Source: Aquirhabdus sp. (lineage in GTDB: Bacteria; Pseudomonadota; Gammaproteobacteria; Pseudomonadales; Moraxellaceae). Taken from it: a stretch of 7,352 nucleotides of DNA. The notes beneath the pieces are model-generated. The model was not told the DNA's origin and searched no databases. It was given only the letters and a program-made list of their open reading frames with translations. The position numbers were made by a program, and so were the translations under genes. The stretch covers positions 1 to 7,352 of the forward strand of contig JASLJP010000026.1 in the NCBI GenBank assembly GCA_030152425.1, in the 5' to 3' direction. Every line of letters starts with the position of its first letter. The stretch's first letter is position 1. This document shows positions 1-6,571 of the stretch, piece after piece.

Positions 1-981
1 GCCACTGGGCGATGTCACCCCTTGCAAAAATGCCGGGTTTAACTCAAAGACTTCCTTACTGCTCAGACCCGTGGTACTCACCACCTGCGCCAGATCCACC
101 GGTCCAGGAAGCTGTACCGACCGGAAATGCGGACGGTTGGCAATACTGTTCAACTGAATGCCATAGTTTTCCGGATTTTTCATGATCTGGGCGACCGCCA
201 TAAAACGCGGCACATAATTCATGGTTTCTTCCGGTAGGCGCAAAGACCAGTAGTCGGTCGGCAAACCTGCCGCCACATTACGGTTAATCGCCTGCTGGAT
301 GCGGCCTCCGCCTGCATTATACGAGGCCAGCGCCAGCTCCCATGAACCAAACTGCTGATACAGACTGGTCAGAAAATCATAAGCCGCACGGGTCGACTCG
401 ACTACATCACGGCGGCCGTCATAATACTGATCTTGGCGCAGCCCATAGATGCGCCCGGTGCTGGGGATAAACTGCCACATCCCTGCTGCCGCAGCGTTAC
501 TGGTGGCAAAGGGATCGTAGGAACTTTCGATGACCGGCAGCAATGCCAGTTCGGTCGGAATCCCCCGACGCTCGGCTTCGGTCACTGTATAGTAGAGATA
601 GCGGCTGGCACGGGCGGTCAAACGGTCGATATAGGGCTGACGGCTCACAAACCAGTTGCGCTGGGCGCTGATTCGCGAGTTATCCACCGCGAGATTCATC
701 TTATAGCCTGCACGGATTCGGTTCCACAGATTGCCGTAACGCAGTACAGCCAGACGATCACCCTCCACGGCTTCCATGTCGGTTGCTTGCAGCAACTCTT
801 CTAGTGAGTCCGCACTTTCAAAGTCGATATTGCCTTGTGCAGTGGGGCGTGCGGCTTGTGTACTATGGCTTTTCTTGGCAATGAGTTTGCTATTCTTGGT
901 CTGAGGGGGATTACTGCTACAGCCGGCAAACACCAGCGCAATTGCAATAACCAAGGTATGTCGTACATGGCGGTTGGACAT
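1..981 (-). CDS. mltD: Membrane-bound lytic murein transglycosylase D (3' end outside window)
   Basis: Reading the minus strand from an ATG at 981 gives 327 codons open to the window edge. Residues 1-21 form a lipoprotein signal peptide: a basic/His-rich start, a hydrophobic stretch TLVIAIALVFAG, and a lipobox ending at Cys21, which predicts outer-membrane anchoring. The lysozyme-like SLT domain spans about residues 110-270. It holds the catalytic Glu152 in IESSYDP, then AAGMWQFIPSTGR (165-177), ASYNAGGGRI (219-228) and NYVPRF (255-260), matching E. coli MltD closely from memory. The family cleaves the MurNAc-GlcNAc bond of peptidoglycan, leaving 1,6-anhydroMurNAc. MltD proteins usually end in LysM repeats; that part lies beyond the left edge and cannot be judged. 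An in-frame ATG at 1062 would add 27 residues and has a GGA-rich upstream stretch, but it would bury the signal peptide, so 981 is preferred. It is transcribed divergently from the RNase HI-DnaQ gene. Confidence 0.95.
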   Translation of the reverse strand, partial: MSNRHVRHTLVIAIALVFAGCSSNPPQTKNSKLIAKKSHSTQAARPTAQGNIDFESADSLEELLQATDMEAVEGDRLAVLRYGNLWNRIRAGYKMNLAVDNSRISAQRNWFVSRQPYIDRLTARASRYLYYTVTEAERRGIPTELALLPVIESSYDPFATSNAAAAGMWQFIPSTGRIYGLRQDQYYDGRRDVVESTRAAYDFLTSLYQQFGSWELALASYNAGGGRIQQAINRNVAAGLPTDYWSLRLPEETMNYVPRFMAVAQIMKNPENYGIQLNSIANRPHFRSVQLPGPVDLAQVVSTTGLSSKEVFELNPAFLQGVTSPSG

Positions 982-1098
982 TGGCTTTGCAAACGCACGC
1001 TGTGTTTCGACGAAGGGGGCATCGGCAGCCGCGTGCGTAGGCAATAAAAACAACGATGTCATGTATTTTTTTCCAGATCGAGACAAAATATAGCGGCA

Positions 1099-1128
1099 AT
1101 TGTAGACTGATTAGCGACTGGCTACCAA
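1099..1128 (-). promoter_or_regulatory. Candidate sigma70 promoter for mltD
   Basis: On the minus strand, TTGGTA (1128-1123) and TACAAT (1104-1099) are separated by 18 nt, each a 4-5 of 6 match to consensus. The predicted transcription start is near 1092, leaving a leader of about 110 nt to the preferred mltD ATG at 981, or about 30 nt to the alternative ATG at 1062. The assignment rests on sequence match alone. Confidence 0.5.
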
Positions 1129-1254
1129 GACAGAAACGCTGGCGGCTCGTAAGCGAATGTTGCCCACCCTGCACATTGGTCGTATTTGCGCCAAAACGCC
1201 CGCAAAACGACACGATTATCACCGCCGCAACGCGGTAAAAATACGGCATAATTG

Positions 1255-1260
1255 TATAAT
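1255..1260 (+). promoter_or_regulatory. Candidate -10 box for rnhA-dnaQ
   Basis: A perfect TATAAT lies upstream of the fusion gene, in an AT-rich patch that also contains CATAAT at 1247-1252. No good -35 hexamer sits 16-18 nt upstream, so the promoter is incomplete by consensus and may need an activator. If used, transcription would start near 1267, just past the first base of the earliest possible ATG (1266). That is the main reason for preferring a translation start at 1341 or 1353. Confidence 0.4.
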
Positions 1261-1340
1261 CAGGGATGTATGGCCAAGCGTGGTTGATATTCAACCAACC
1301 TCAAGCCCGCATTTCTACGCAAGATTCTCCACAGTTTACG

Positions 1341-2834
1341 ATGGACCTCACCATGCCTCTGCTTAACGCCTCCCCACCCGATACTACGTCCAATAGCGCC
1401 GCGATTACGCTCTACGTGGATGGTGCATGTCGCGGCAATCCAGGCAAAGGAGGCTGGGGCGTCTATGTCGAATATGCCGATGGTACCCGCGCCGAATTCT
1501 GCGGTGGCGAGCCACATACCACCAATAACCGTATGGAGCTGATGGCGGCCATCGAAGGCTTGGCTCGTACGGATGCCAGTCTGGCTGCAACGGTGTGGAC
1601 CGACTCAAGCTATGTCCAAAAAGGCATCAGCGAATGGATTCACAACTGGAAAAAGAAAAACTGGAAAAAAAGTGATGGTGGCGCGGTCATCAATGCCGAC
1701 CTGTGGAAACAACTTGATGCCTTAAGACAGAAACGCACCGTCGAGTGGCGTTGGATCAAGGGCCATGCAGGCCACGCTGGGAATGAAAAAGCCGACCAAC
1801 TGGCAAACCTCGGCCTCGAAACCCAAGGCGCCTCTACCGCCAGTGGTAAACAAACGCTCGCCGCAGGGATTGACAAGCCCGCGGACAAAGCCGTCATCAT
1901 CAAAGCCAAAACCTCGCTGATGGATCTGATGCTTCCCCCCGAAGAAGCGCTCGAAGAACCCGACTGGTTCGTCGAGGAAGAATCTGCACTGCAGGCCGCT
2001 GACGACGTGCAAACAAGCACCGCGACTCGCCCTGAATCCGAGCCGCCTGCAACAGTCCTCGCAGAGGATAAACCAGAAGGCATCAAGCGCACGCATAATA
2101 CGGCGCCCACCAACGCCTTTACCGATAGCGGCAAGCGCCAGCTTATCCTCGACACGGAAACCACAGGCTTTGACCCCAAGACCGGCGATCGCATTGTTGA
2201 AATCGGTGTGGTCGAGCTGATCAACCGGAAACTCACAGGCAACTCGCTCCACGTTTATCTCAATCCCCAGCGCCTCGTTGGCAGTTCAGAAGAGATCCAC
2301 GGCCTAAGCGACGCGTTCTTGAGTGACAAACCGCTCTTTGCCGATATCGCCGACGAGCTCGAAGCCTTCTTGGACGGCGCTGAAGTCATCGCCCACAACG
2401 CCACCTTCGACATGCGCTTTCTCGAAGCGGAGATGGAAATGGCCGGTCGTCGCCCACTCAGCGCGCGCATCACAGTCACCGACACCTTGGCAATCGCCAA
2501 ACGCAAACATCCGGGACAAAAAAATTCGCTGGACGCCTTGGCCAAACGCTACGAAGTCAAAGAACGCGACCGAACATTCCACGGCGCATTGCTTGATGCC
2601 GAGATTCTGGCTGATGTGTATTTACTGCTGACCGGCGGACAAGTCACGCTTGATATGGAGACCCGCGATGACAGCCCACAGGCTGGCCAAGCCCGTCGCC
2701 AGATTAAGCGCAAACTCCCCATCATCGCAGCCCATCCTGACGAGCTCGATCGGCATCAAGCTTGGCTTGCCGAGATTGACGGGGGTAAACAAGGCCCGGT
2801 GTCGGTCTGGCATAAATTAGAACAAGGGAGCTAA
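1341..2834 (+). CDS. rnhA-dnaQ: RNase HI - DNA polymerase III epsilon (DnaQ) fusion protein
   Basis: A single ORF of 497 codons from the 1341 ATG carries two complete enzymes. Residues about 20-160 are RNase HI, which cuts the RNA of RNA-DNA hybrids: YVDGACRGNPG, the basic handle (WIHNWKKKNWKK) and all four catalytic acidic residues, Asp27, Glu66, Asp88 and Asp152. Residues about 266-440 are the DEDDh 3'-5' proofreading exonuclease: DTETTG (Asp271, Glu273), HNATFD (Asp357) and HGALLDA (His414, Asp419). QVTLDM (434-439) sits where E. coli epsilon has its beta-clamp-binding motif, and a C-terminal tail follows that could bind the alpha subunit. An acidic, Pro/Ala/Ser/Thr-rich linker of about 105 residues joins the halves. 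E. coli encodes them as two divergent genes. No internal stop or frameshift separates the domains, although internal initiation could also yield separate DnaQ. The start is uncertain: ATGs at 1266, 1341 and 1353 all lack a strong Shine-Dalgarno. Confidence 0.93.
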   Translation: MDLTMPLLNASPPDTTSNSAAITLYVDGACRGNPGKGGWGVYVEYADGTRAEFCGGEPHTTNNRMELMAAIEGLARTDASLAATVWTDSSYVQKGISEWIHNWKKKNWKKSDGGAVINADLWKQLDALRQKRTVEWRWIKGHAGHAGNEKADQLANLGLETQGASTASGKQTLAAGIDKPADKAVIIKAKTSLMDLMLPPEEALEEPDWFVEEESALQAADDVQTSTATRPESEPPATVLAEDKPEGIKRTHNTAPTNAFTDSGKRQLILDTETTGFDPKTGDRIVEIGVVELINRKLTGNSLHVYLNPQRLVGSSEEIHGLSDAFLSDKPLFADIADELEAFLDGAEVIAHNATFDMRFLEAEMEMAGRRPLSARITVTDTLAIAKRKHPGQKNSLDALAKRYEVKERDRTFHGALLDAEILADVYLLLTGGQVTLDMETRDDSPQAGQARRQIKRKLPIIAAHPDELDRHQAWLAEIDGGKQGPVSVWHKLEQGS

Positions 2835-3095
2835 TACAACCCTGACGCTGCAATCGCCCTGTCATTTAAGACCCTCAGAATTCGCGCATATTGGTATTTT
2901 TAATCAAAAAAAGATCGTGTGAGTTGGATTATGATCTGGCACTACAGCCCTAAAAGCATTAAGGTAGTAGCATCAGCAAAACGGCTCTCATCGTGCACAC
3001 TTGTATGCGCACCAAACGCCACCTGAAGATGATTTTTTGGTCCTGACGCCTCAGTCAAGACTCTGTCACAACACGGATAAGCACAGGAAAGGATT
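2835..3095. other. Intergenic region upstream of fimL
   Basis: 261 nt with no ORF of note, more AT-rich than its neighbours. It contains T-runs and A-runs near 2895-2911 and 3033-3038 and a weak inverted repeat, ACCAAA (3011-3016) with TTTGGT (3036-3041). I found no GC-rich terminator hairpin after dnaQ and no convincing sigma70 or sigma54 promoter. It probably holds the fimL promoter, given the good ribosome binding site at its end, but I cannot point to it. Confidence 0.4.
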
Positions 3096-4799
3096 ATGCC
3101 TGCATCAGTAAACGCTCAAAATGCCCAGTATTTTGATATCTCTTCACTTTATATCGTGAAATCAGAAATTGATGCTTCGCTGACCCAAGTCGAAGCAGCA
3201 TTGAGCCAATTTATTATGGATCAATCTGTGACCGTGGGTCTGTTTGACACAGCGGATGCACTCAAACAGGTCAGTGGCATCTTGCGTCTGCTGCAAATGG
3301 ACGGTGCAGTTGAGCTCTCAGAAGCCATTCAACTCCTGCTCGCGGATATCGCCAACAACCCAGACAGTACCGACGACGAAAAAATCACCGCACTGAGCGA
3401 GGGTTTGATGACCCTGTCTCGCTATCTCGAGTTTGTATTGCTGCGCGAAACTCTGTCCGCGCACTTGCTGCTGCCGATTACCAACACCATCCGTCAGTTG
3501 CTCAAACTCCCCGTGCTGACCGAAGGTCACTTCATCCAATCCTTGGTGACCGACGATATCATCCGCAATCATGCTGCCGCGCTGATTCCTCCTGCTGGCA
3601 GCGATGCCCACAGTGCCGATGTACGCACGCGCTTGGCGCGTATGTTTCAGACTGGACTCAACGCGATCCTGCAAAAGAAACCTGCTGCCCGTGACTTTAG
3701 CCTGCTGCAAAAATCGACAGCCCTGATGGCCAACCAAGCGCGCGCCTCGATCGATGGCCTGTATTGGCAAACCGCCGCCCAAGTCGTGGGCGCGATCAGC
3801 CCAACCACACGCCTGACCGATAGCCGCAAACGCGTCCTCGCTGCACTAGAACGCCATCTCGCTAATCAACACAGCACCCCAGATCTTCATGCGGTTGCCG
3901 ATCTTCTGGCGATGTCTGCCATTGAGCCTACCGCAACCGGTAAGACCCTTGCGGCACTCGACATCGCTCATAAGGTCACCGCAGACCAAGAAACCTTGGC
4001 TCATAAGCAATTTTTGTTTGGCCCAGACCAAGAAGTCATCCAAGTGGTCAGCCAACTGATCCAAGAAGAAATCATTCAAATCAAAGAACAGATCGATATC
4101 ATTACCAACGGTGAACAGCAAGCAGATGCGCTGAGCACGTTGAGCACCCGTCTTAAAGACCTCGGCCAAACCCTCGAAGCCCTCACCCTCAACTACGCTG
4201 GCCAAGGCTTGCTGGATCAAGCCCATCAAGTGCTGGAATGGCCACAGCCGCCGAGTGAAGAACAAGTCCATACCCTCATGATCCGTCTGCTGGACAGCGA
4301 AAACGCCATGATCCTCATGGAGCAAACCCACACCCCGGGTCTGGTCATGCTGGCGTTTACCAACCTGCGCATCTCGTTGCATCAACTGATCGATGCACGC
4401 AACCTGCTGGTCAGCGAGAGCCGTACCGATCTGGACACCGCGATGGCCTCCATCCTCGCCTATCTGGACAACGACCAAGACCCGAGCCATATGACGGGTG
4501 TTGGTGCGATCTGCGAAGCCGTCAGCGGCGCAATGGCTTTCCTCAATGAGCCTCGTGGCCAAGCCATCCTACAATCCGCGGCACGCTATGCCACTGACAC
4601 CTTTGGCACCAGCGAAGTCCCGGTCACCGGCAAGTCCGTTGAATCCAAAGACATCGCGCACTTGATCGATGCCATCGTCAGCGTGAACTACGTACTTGAA
4701 GGCATGGAAAGCAAAAAACCCGCCGGCCAACGCTCCTACGGCTTTGGCGAAGTCAGTCTGGAAAAACTGGGCTATCCGGTTGCCAAACTGGCCGCCTAA
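3096..4799 (+). CDS. fimL: FimL-like scaffold protein of type IV pilus / Chp chemosensory signalling
   Basis: 567 residues, close to the roughly 557 of Pseudomonas FimL. The N-terminus (about 15-85) resembles the N-terminal non-catalytic Hpt-like module of ChpA/PilL: helical, with ALKQVSGILRLLQMDGA (55-71) where an Hpt domain would have its HxxKG helix. Here Lys57 stands in place of the phosphorylatable His and Ser60 in place of Lys, so no phosphotransfer is expected at this site. The rest is predicted helical, with no signal peptide or membrane segment, so it is cytoplasmic. In P. aeruginosa, FimL links the polar hub protein FimV and the Chp response regulator PilG to adenylate cyclase CyaB, affecting cAMP, twitching and surface sensing; the role here is inferred from family. 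Orthologues are sometimes mislabelled as iron transporters, but nothing here suggests transport. The start is well supported by AGGAAAGGA at 3085-3093. nudC follows after 29 nt. Confidence 0.82.
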   Translation: MPASVNAQNAQYFDISSLYIVKSEIDASLTQVEAALSQFIMDQSVTVGLFDTADALKQVSGILRLLQMDGAVELSEAIQLLLADIANNPDSTDDEKITALSEGLMTLSRYLEFVLLRETLSAHLLLPITNTIRQLLKLPVLTEGHFIQSLVTDDIIRNHAAALIPPAGSDAHSADVRTRLARMFQTGLNAILQKKPAARDFSLLQKSTALMANQARASIDGLYWQTAAQVVGAISPTTRLTDSRKRVLAALERHLANQHSTPDLHAVADLLAMSAIEPTATGKTLAALDIAHKVTADQETLAHKQFLFGPDQEVIQVVSQLIQEEIIQIKEQIDIITNGEQQADALSTLSTRLKDLGQTLEALTLNYAGQGLLDQAHQVLEWPQPPSEEQVHTLMIRLLDSENAMILMEQTHTPGLVMLAFTNLRISLHQLIDARNLLVSESRTDLDTAMASILAYLDNDQDPSHMTGVGAICEAVSGAMAFLNEPRGQAILQSAARYATDTFGTSEVPVTGKSVESKDIAHLIDAIVSVNYVLEGMESKKPAGQRSYGFGEVSLEKLGYPVAKLAA

Positions 4800-4828
4800 C
4801 GCGGCATCATGGTCACCAAGAGGATGTC

Positions 4829-5644
4829 GTGTTGAGCAGCAGTTCCGTAGACCCCGCTGATTCTTTAGACGCCAGCAGCACAGCATTTGTGCTCTTGGTG
4901 CATGGCACAGCGGTTGCCATCGATAGCGAAGGCCGACTCCCGCAACGCGTTGCCCCTCACCCCGAGGACATGCTGATCAGTGAGAGCGACGGGGTACACT
5001 ATCTGGCGCGTACCATCACACCCGAGCAAGAACCCGCAGGCTACACCCTCACCCCGCTACGCCATCTGATTGCCCGACTTTCACGCGCCGAGTTTGAGCG
5101 TGCCTCACGAGCGATACAGTTGTTGGAGTGGCATCGTAGCCATCATTACTGCAGTCGCTGTGGCAGCGCTACAGCGCCCCACCCGCACGAGCACGCCATG
5201 GTTTGTCCAGCGTGTCACTATCATCAATACCCCAGACTACAACCTGTCATTATCGTGGCGATTACCCGTGTTGACCCCGATCAGCCCAGATTGCTGCTTG
5301 CACGTGCTGCCACCTCGACCACGCCCATGTTTGGCTTAATCGCAGGCTTTGTCGAAGTAGGCGAAACACTGGAGCAAGCCGTGGCCCGTGAAGTCAAAGA
5401 AGAAGTCGGCCTCGAGATCCGTAATATTCGCTATGTGTGTAGCCAGCCTTGGCCTTTTCCATCCAATCTGATGGTCGGCTTTGAAGCAGACTATGCAGGC
5501 GGCGACATCGTCGTGCAGGAAGCCGAGATTGCCGAAGCCGGTTTTTTTGCTTTTGACGATCTGCCGCTCATTCCACCCAGCGGCTCTATCGCCAAACGCC
5601 TGATCGAGCATGTCATCGGCGCTGCCTCAGCGACCCACCCCTGA
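4829..5644 (+). CDS. nudC: NADH pyrophosphatase / NAD-capped RNA hydrolase
   Basis: 271 residues (E. coli NudC has 257). The order is the family's: an N-terminal domain (1-100), a zinc ribbon with Cys108, Cys111, Cys126 and Cys129, then the Nudix fold with a complete Nudix box (Gly173 to Leu195; Glu179, Arg187, Glu188, Glu191, Glu192 all present). After it comes SQPWPFP (205-211), the signature that separates NADH diphosphatases from other Nudix enzymes. These enzymes hydrolyse NAD(H) to NMN(H) and AMP and remove the NAD cap from RNA 5' ends, using Mg2+ or Mn2+. The start is non-ATG: AAGAGGA (4818-4824) precedes GTG at 4829 and TTG at 4832 in the same frame, so either may initiate, differing by one residue. 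The gene lies 29 nt after fimL on the same strand and is probably co-transcribed with it; from memory the same pair is adjacent in P. aeruginosa. Confidence 0.95.
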   Translation: MLSSSSVDPADSLDASSTAFVLLVHGTAVAIDSEGRLPQRVAPHPEDMLISESDGVHYLARTITPEQEPAGYTLTPLRHLIARLSRAEFERASRAIQLLEWHRSHHYCSRCGSATAPHPHEHAMVCPACHYHQYPRLQPVIIVAITRVDPDQPRLLLARAATSTTPMFGLIAGFVEVGETLEQAVAREVKEEVGLEIRNIRYVCSQPWPFPSNLMVGFEADYAGGDIVVQEAEIAEAGFFAFDDLPLIPPSGSIAKRLIEHVIGAASATHP

Positions 5645-5659
5645 CCGCATACGACTTGA

Positions 5660-5688
5660 TTGGCAGCGCAACGATTATTCTCTACAAT
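5660..5688 (+). promoter_or_regulatory. Candidate sigma70 promoter of the tus operon
   Basis: TTGGCA (5660-5665) and TACAAT (5683-5688) are separated by exactly 17 nt, each 5 of 6 to consensus. This is the best promoter match in the window. Transcription would start near 5695, giving a leader of about 30 nt before tusD. It lies just past the nudC stop, so tusDCBE need not depend on read-through from fimL-nudC. No rho-independent terminator was seen between nudC and this promoter. Confidence 0.6.
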
Positions 5689-5702
5689 CCCCCTCATCCA
5701 CT

Positions 5703-5749
5703 GAGGTGATGTGAGCAAAATGCCATGCGCAGCGCTTTACTGCTGTTAA
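5703..5749 (+). promoter_or_regulatory. tusD leader: strong anti-SD match and cysteine-rich mini-ORF
   Basis: GAGGTGAT (5703-5710) complements the 16S rRNA 3' end over 8 nt but lies 14 nt before the tusD ATG at 5725, farther than usual. A different ATG at 5720 (also reachable in frame from GTG 5711) opens the nine-residue ORF MPCAALYCC, ending with TAA at 5747-5749, out of frame with and overlapping the start of tusD. Whether it is translated is unknown; a chance ORF is the simplest reading. A weak GTGAG at 5711-5715 could serve tusD directly. Confidence 0.25.
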
Positions 5750-6111
5750 CCGAACCCCAGACTTCCGTTCTGGCCTGGCGCAGTGTCGCCTTGGCTGAAG
5801 CTTTGCTCGCCCAAGGCACCTCGGTGAGCGTTTTCTTCTATCAAGATGCTGCCAGCATTGCCAATCGACTCAACTGGCGACCGAGTGACGAACCCAATCT
5901 CGCGCAGCGCTGGCAAAGCTTGGCGCTCGATCGGGTCGTCTGCGTCAGTGCCGCCTTGCTTCGAGGTGTCACCGACACCGAAAACGCATCTCGCCACCAG
6001 CTCCTGAACAACAACGACCCCGCACATAATCTGGCAGAGGGATTTCAGATGGTCGGACTAGGCGAACTCGCGGACGCCATGCTCAAATCAGATCGCGTGA
6101 TCCATCTTTAG
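5725..6111 (+). CDS. tusD: Sulfurtransferase complex subunit TusD (DsrE family)
   Basis: 128 residues, the same length as E. coli TusD. The DsrE-like alpha/beta fold shows in the N-terminal strand (SALLLLTEP), the VSVFFYQDAA segment (35-44) and VVCVSAALLRGV (71-82). That last segment carries Cys73, the only cysteine in the protein, at the position of the sulfur-accepting Cys78 of E. coli TusD. TusD takes a persulfide from TusA within the TusBCD complex and passes it to TusE, then MnmA, for s2U34 formation on tRNAs for Lys, Glu and Gln. In-frame codons upstream reach a TGA at 5707, so the 5725 ATG is the only reasonable start. It is the first gene of a same-strand tusD-C-B-E group, but a 97-nt gap separates it from tusC, where such genes usually abut. 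TusA and MnmA are not in the window. Confidence 0.92.
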   Translation: MRSALLLLTEPQTSVLAWRSVALAEALLAQGTSVSVFFYQDAASIANRLNWRPSDEPNLAQRWQSLALDRVVCVSAALLRGVTDTENASRHQLLNNNDPAHNLAEGFQMVGLGELADAMLKSDRVIHL

Positions 6112-6161
6112 CGCAGTAAAGTCCATATGCATGACGAGATCGCGTTACCGCTAACTCCTCA

Positions 6162-6190
6162 TTGTTACATGAAACAACAAAACATTTACT
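6162..6190 (+). promoter_or_regulatory. Possible internal promoter and palindromic site in the tusD-tusC gap
   Basis: The 97-nt gap (6112-6208) is AT-rich. TTGTTA (6162-6167) and TTTACT (6185-6190) are 17 nt apart and each match consensus at 4 of 6, so this is a weak candidate. The near-palindrome TGTTACATGAAACA (6163-6176; six of seven pairs match) overlaps the -35 box, as an operator would. Its core GTTACATG recurs twice in the inverted repeat after tusE. Confidence 0.3.
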
Positions 6191-6208
6191 CTAAGTATTG
6201 AAAAGATC

Positions 6209-6571
6209 ATGAAATCCATACTCGTCATGCTGAGCCAAAGCCCCCTCGCAGGACAACCCCTGCTGGAGTCGCTGTCTGCCGTAATGGTACTGGCGACTTA
6301 TGGTGTTCGTGTACAGATCATGCTGACAGGCGATGCCATCGGCTTACTACGCGCAGCGCCGAGTCCGGATCTTGAGGCGCAACCGCGCCCCTTCAAATCC
6401 GCGTTTGCCTTGGTTGAAAGTTTTGAATTTTACGACTTGCTGCCAGTTTGGGTCGCTCAGCACGACAGTCGCACAGATGAGCAGATACTGCAGAGCACGG
6501 AAACGCCTTACGTCATGATGGAGATGACCCCTGAAACCCTAAGCCACTTTGACGGGGTGTTACGATGGTAA
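6209..6571 (+). CDS. tusC: Sulfurtransferase complex subunit TusC (DsrF family)
   Basis: 120 residues (E. coli TusC 119). The N-terminal strand KSILVMLSQSPLAGQPLLESL, split by a helix from VRVQIMLTGDAIGLL (33-47), has the typical TusC/DsrF pattern of two hydrophobic strands around a helix. There is no cysteine, which agrees with TusC being a structural partner of the TusBCD heterohexamer and not a sulfur carrier. The start at 6209 is preceded only by an A-rich GAAAAG, a weak ribosome binding site. The stop overlaps the tusB start by 7 nt, suggesting coupled translation. The assignment leans partly on its place between tusD and tusB, since this family diverges quickly. Confidence 0.87.
   Translation: MKSILVMLSQSPLAGQPLLESLSAVMVLATYGVRVQIMLTGDAIGLLRAAPSPDLEAQPRPFKSAFALVESFEFYDLLPVWVAQHDSRTDEQILQSTETPYVMMEMTPETLSHFDGVLRW

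Larger units (their letters stand above)
982..1340. other. Divergent intergenic region between mltD and rnhA-dnaQ
   Basis: About 360 nt with no convincing gene; the short ORFs here have no recognisable protein features. It holds a minus-strand promoter for mltD (1099-1128) and a perfect -10 hexamer facing right (1255-1260). Part of it (982-1062) could be coding if mltD starts at the upstream ATG, and part (1266-1340) could be coding if the fusion gene starts at its earliest ATG. No terminator, tRNA or strong hairpin was seen. Confidence 0.6.

Noticed and set aside
433..804. Plus-strand ORF of 123 codons opposite mltD.
   Set aside because: It is antisense to a gene with full catalytic motifs and shows no recognisable domain or ribosome binding site; a codon-bias shadow.
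1645..1673. A-rich run with a possible slippery heptamer (A-AAA-AAG) in the RNase HI handle; a -1 slip meets TGA at once.
   Set aside because: It encodes the normal Lys-rich handle of RNase HI, and slippage would truncate the enzyme before its last catalytic Asp. No stimulatory hairpin is evident.
1640..2252. Two long minus-strand ORFs opposite rnhA-dnaQ.
   Set aside because: They are complements of the fusion gene, with Ser/Arg- or Cys/Gly-rich compositions typical of shadow frames.
2917..2935. Possible CRP/Vfr site upstream of fimL beginning TGTGA.
   Set aside because: The second half-site matches the TCACA consensus at only about 2 of 5 positions.
2936..2952. TGGCAC resembling a sigma54 -24 element upstream of fimL.
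   Set aside because: The required GC/TTGC -12 element is absent at the correct spacing.
3846..4562. Minus-strand ORF of 238 codons opposite fimL.
   Set aside because: No signal, domain or start site; fimL has a strong ribosome binding site and a family match over its full length.
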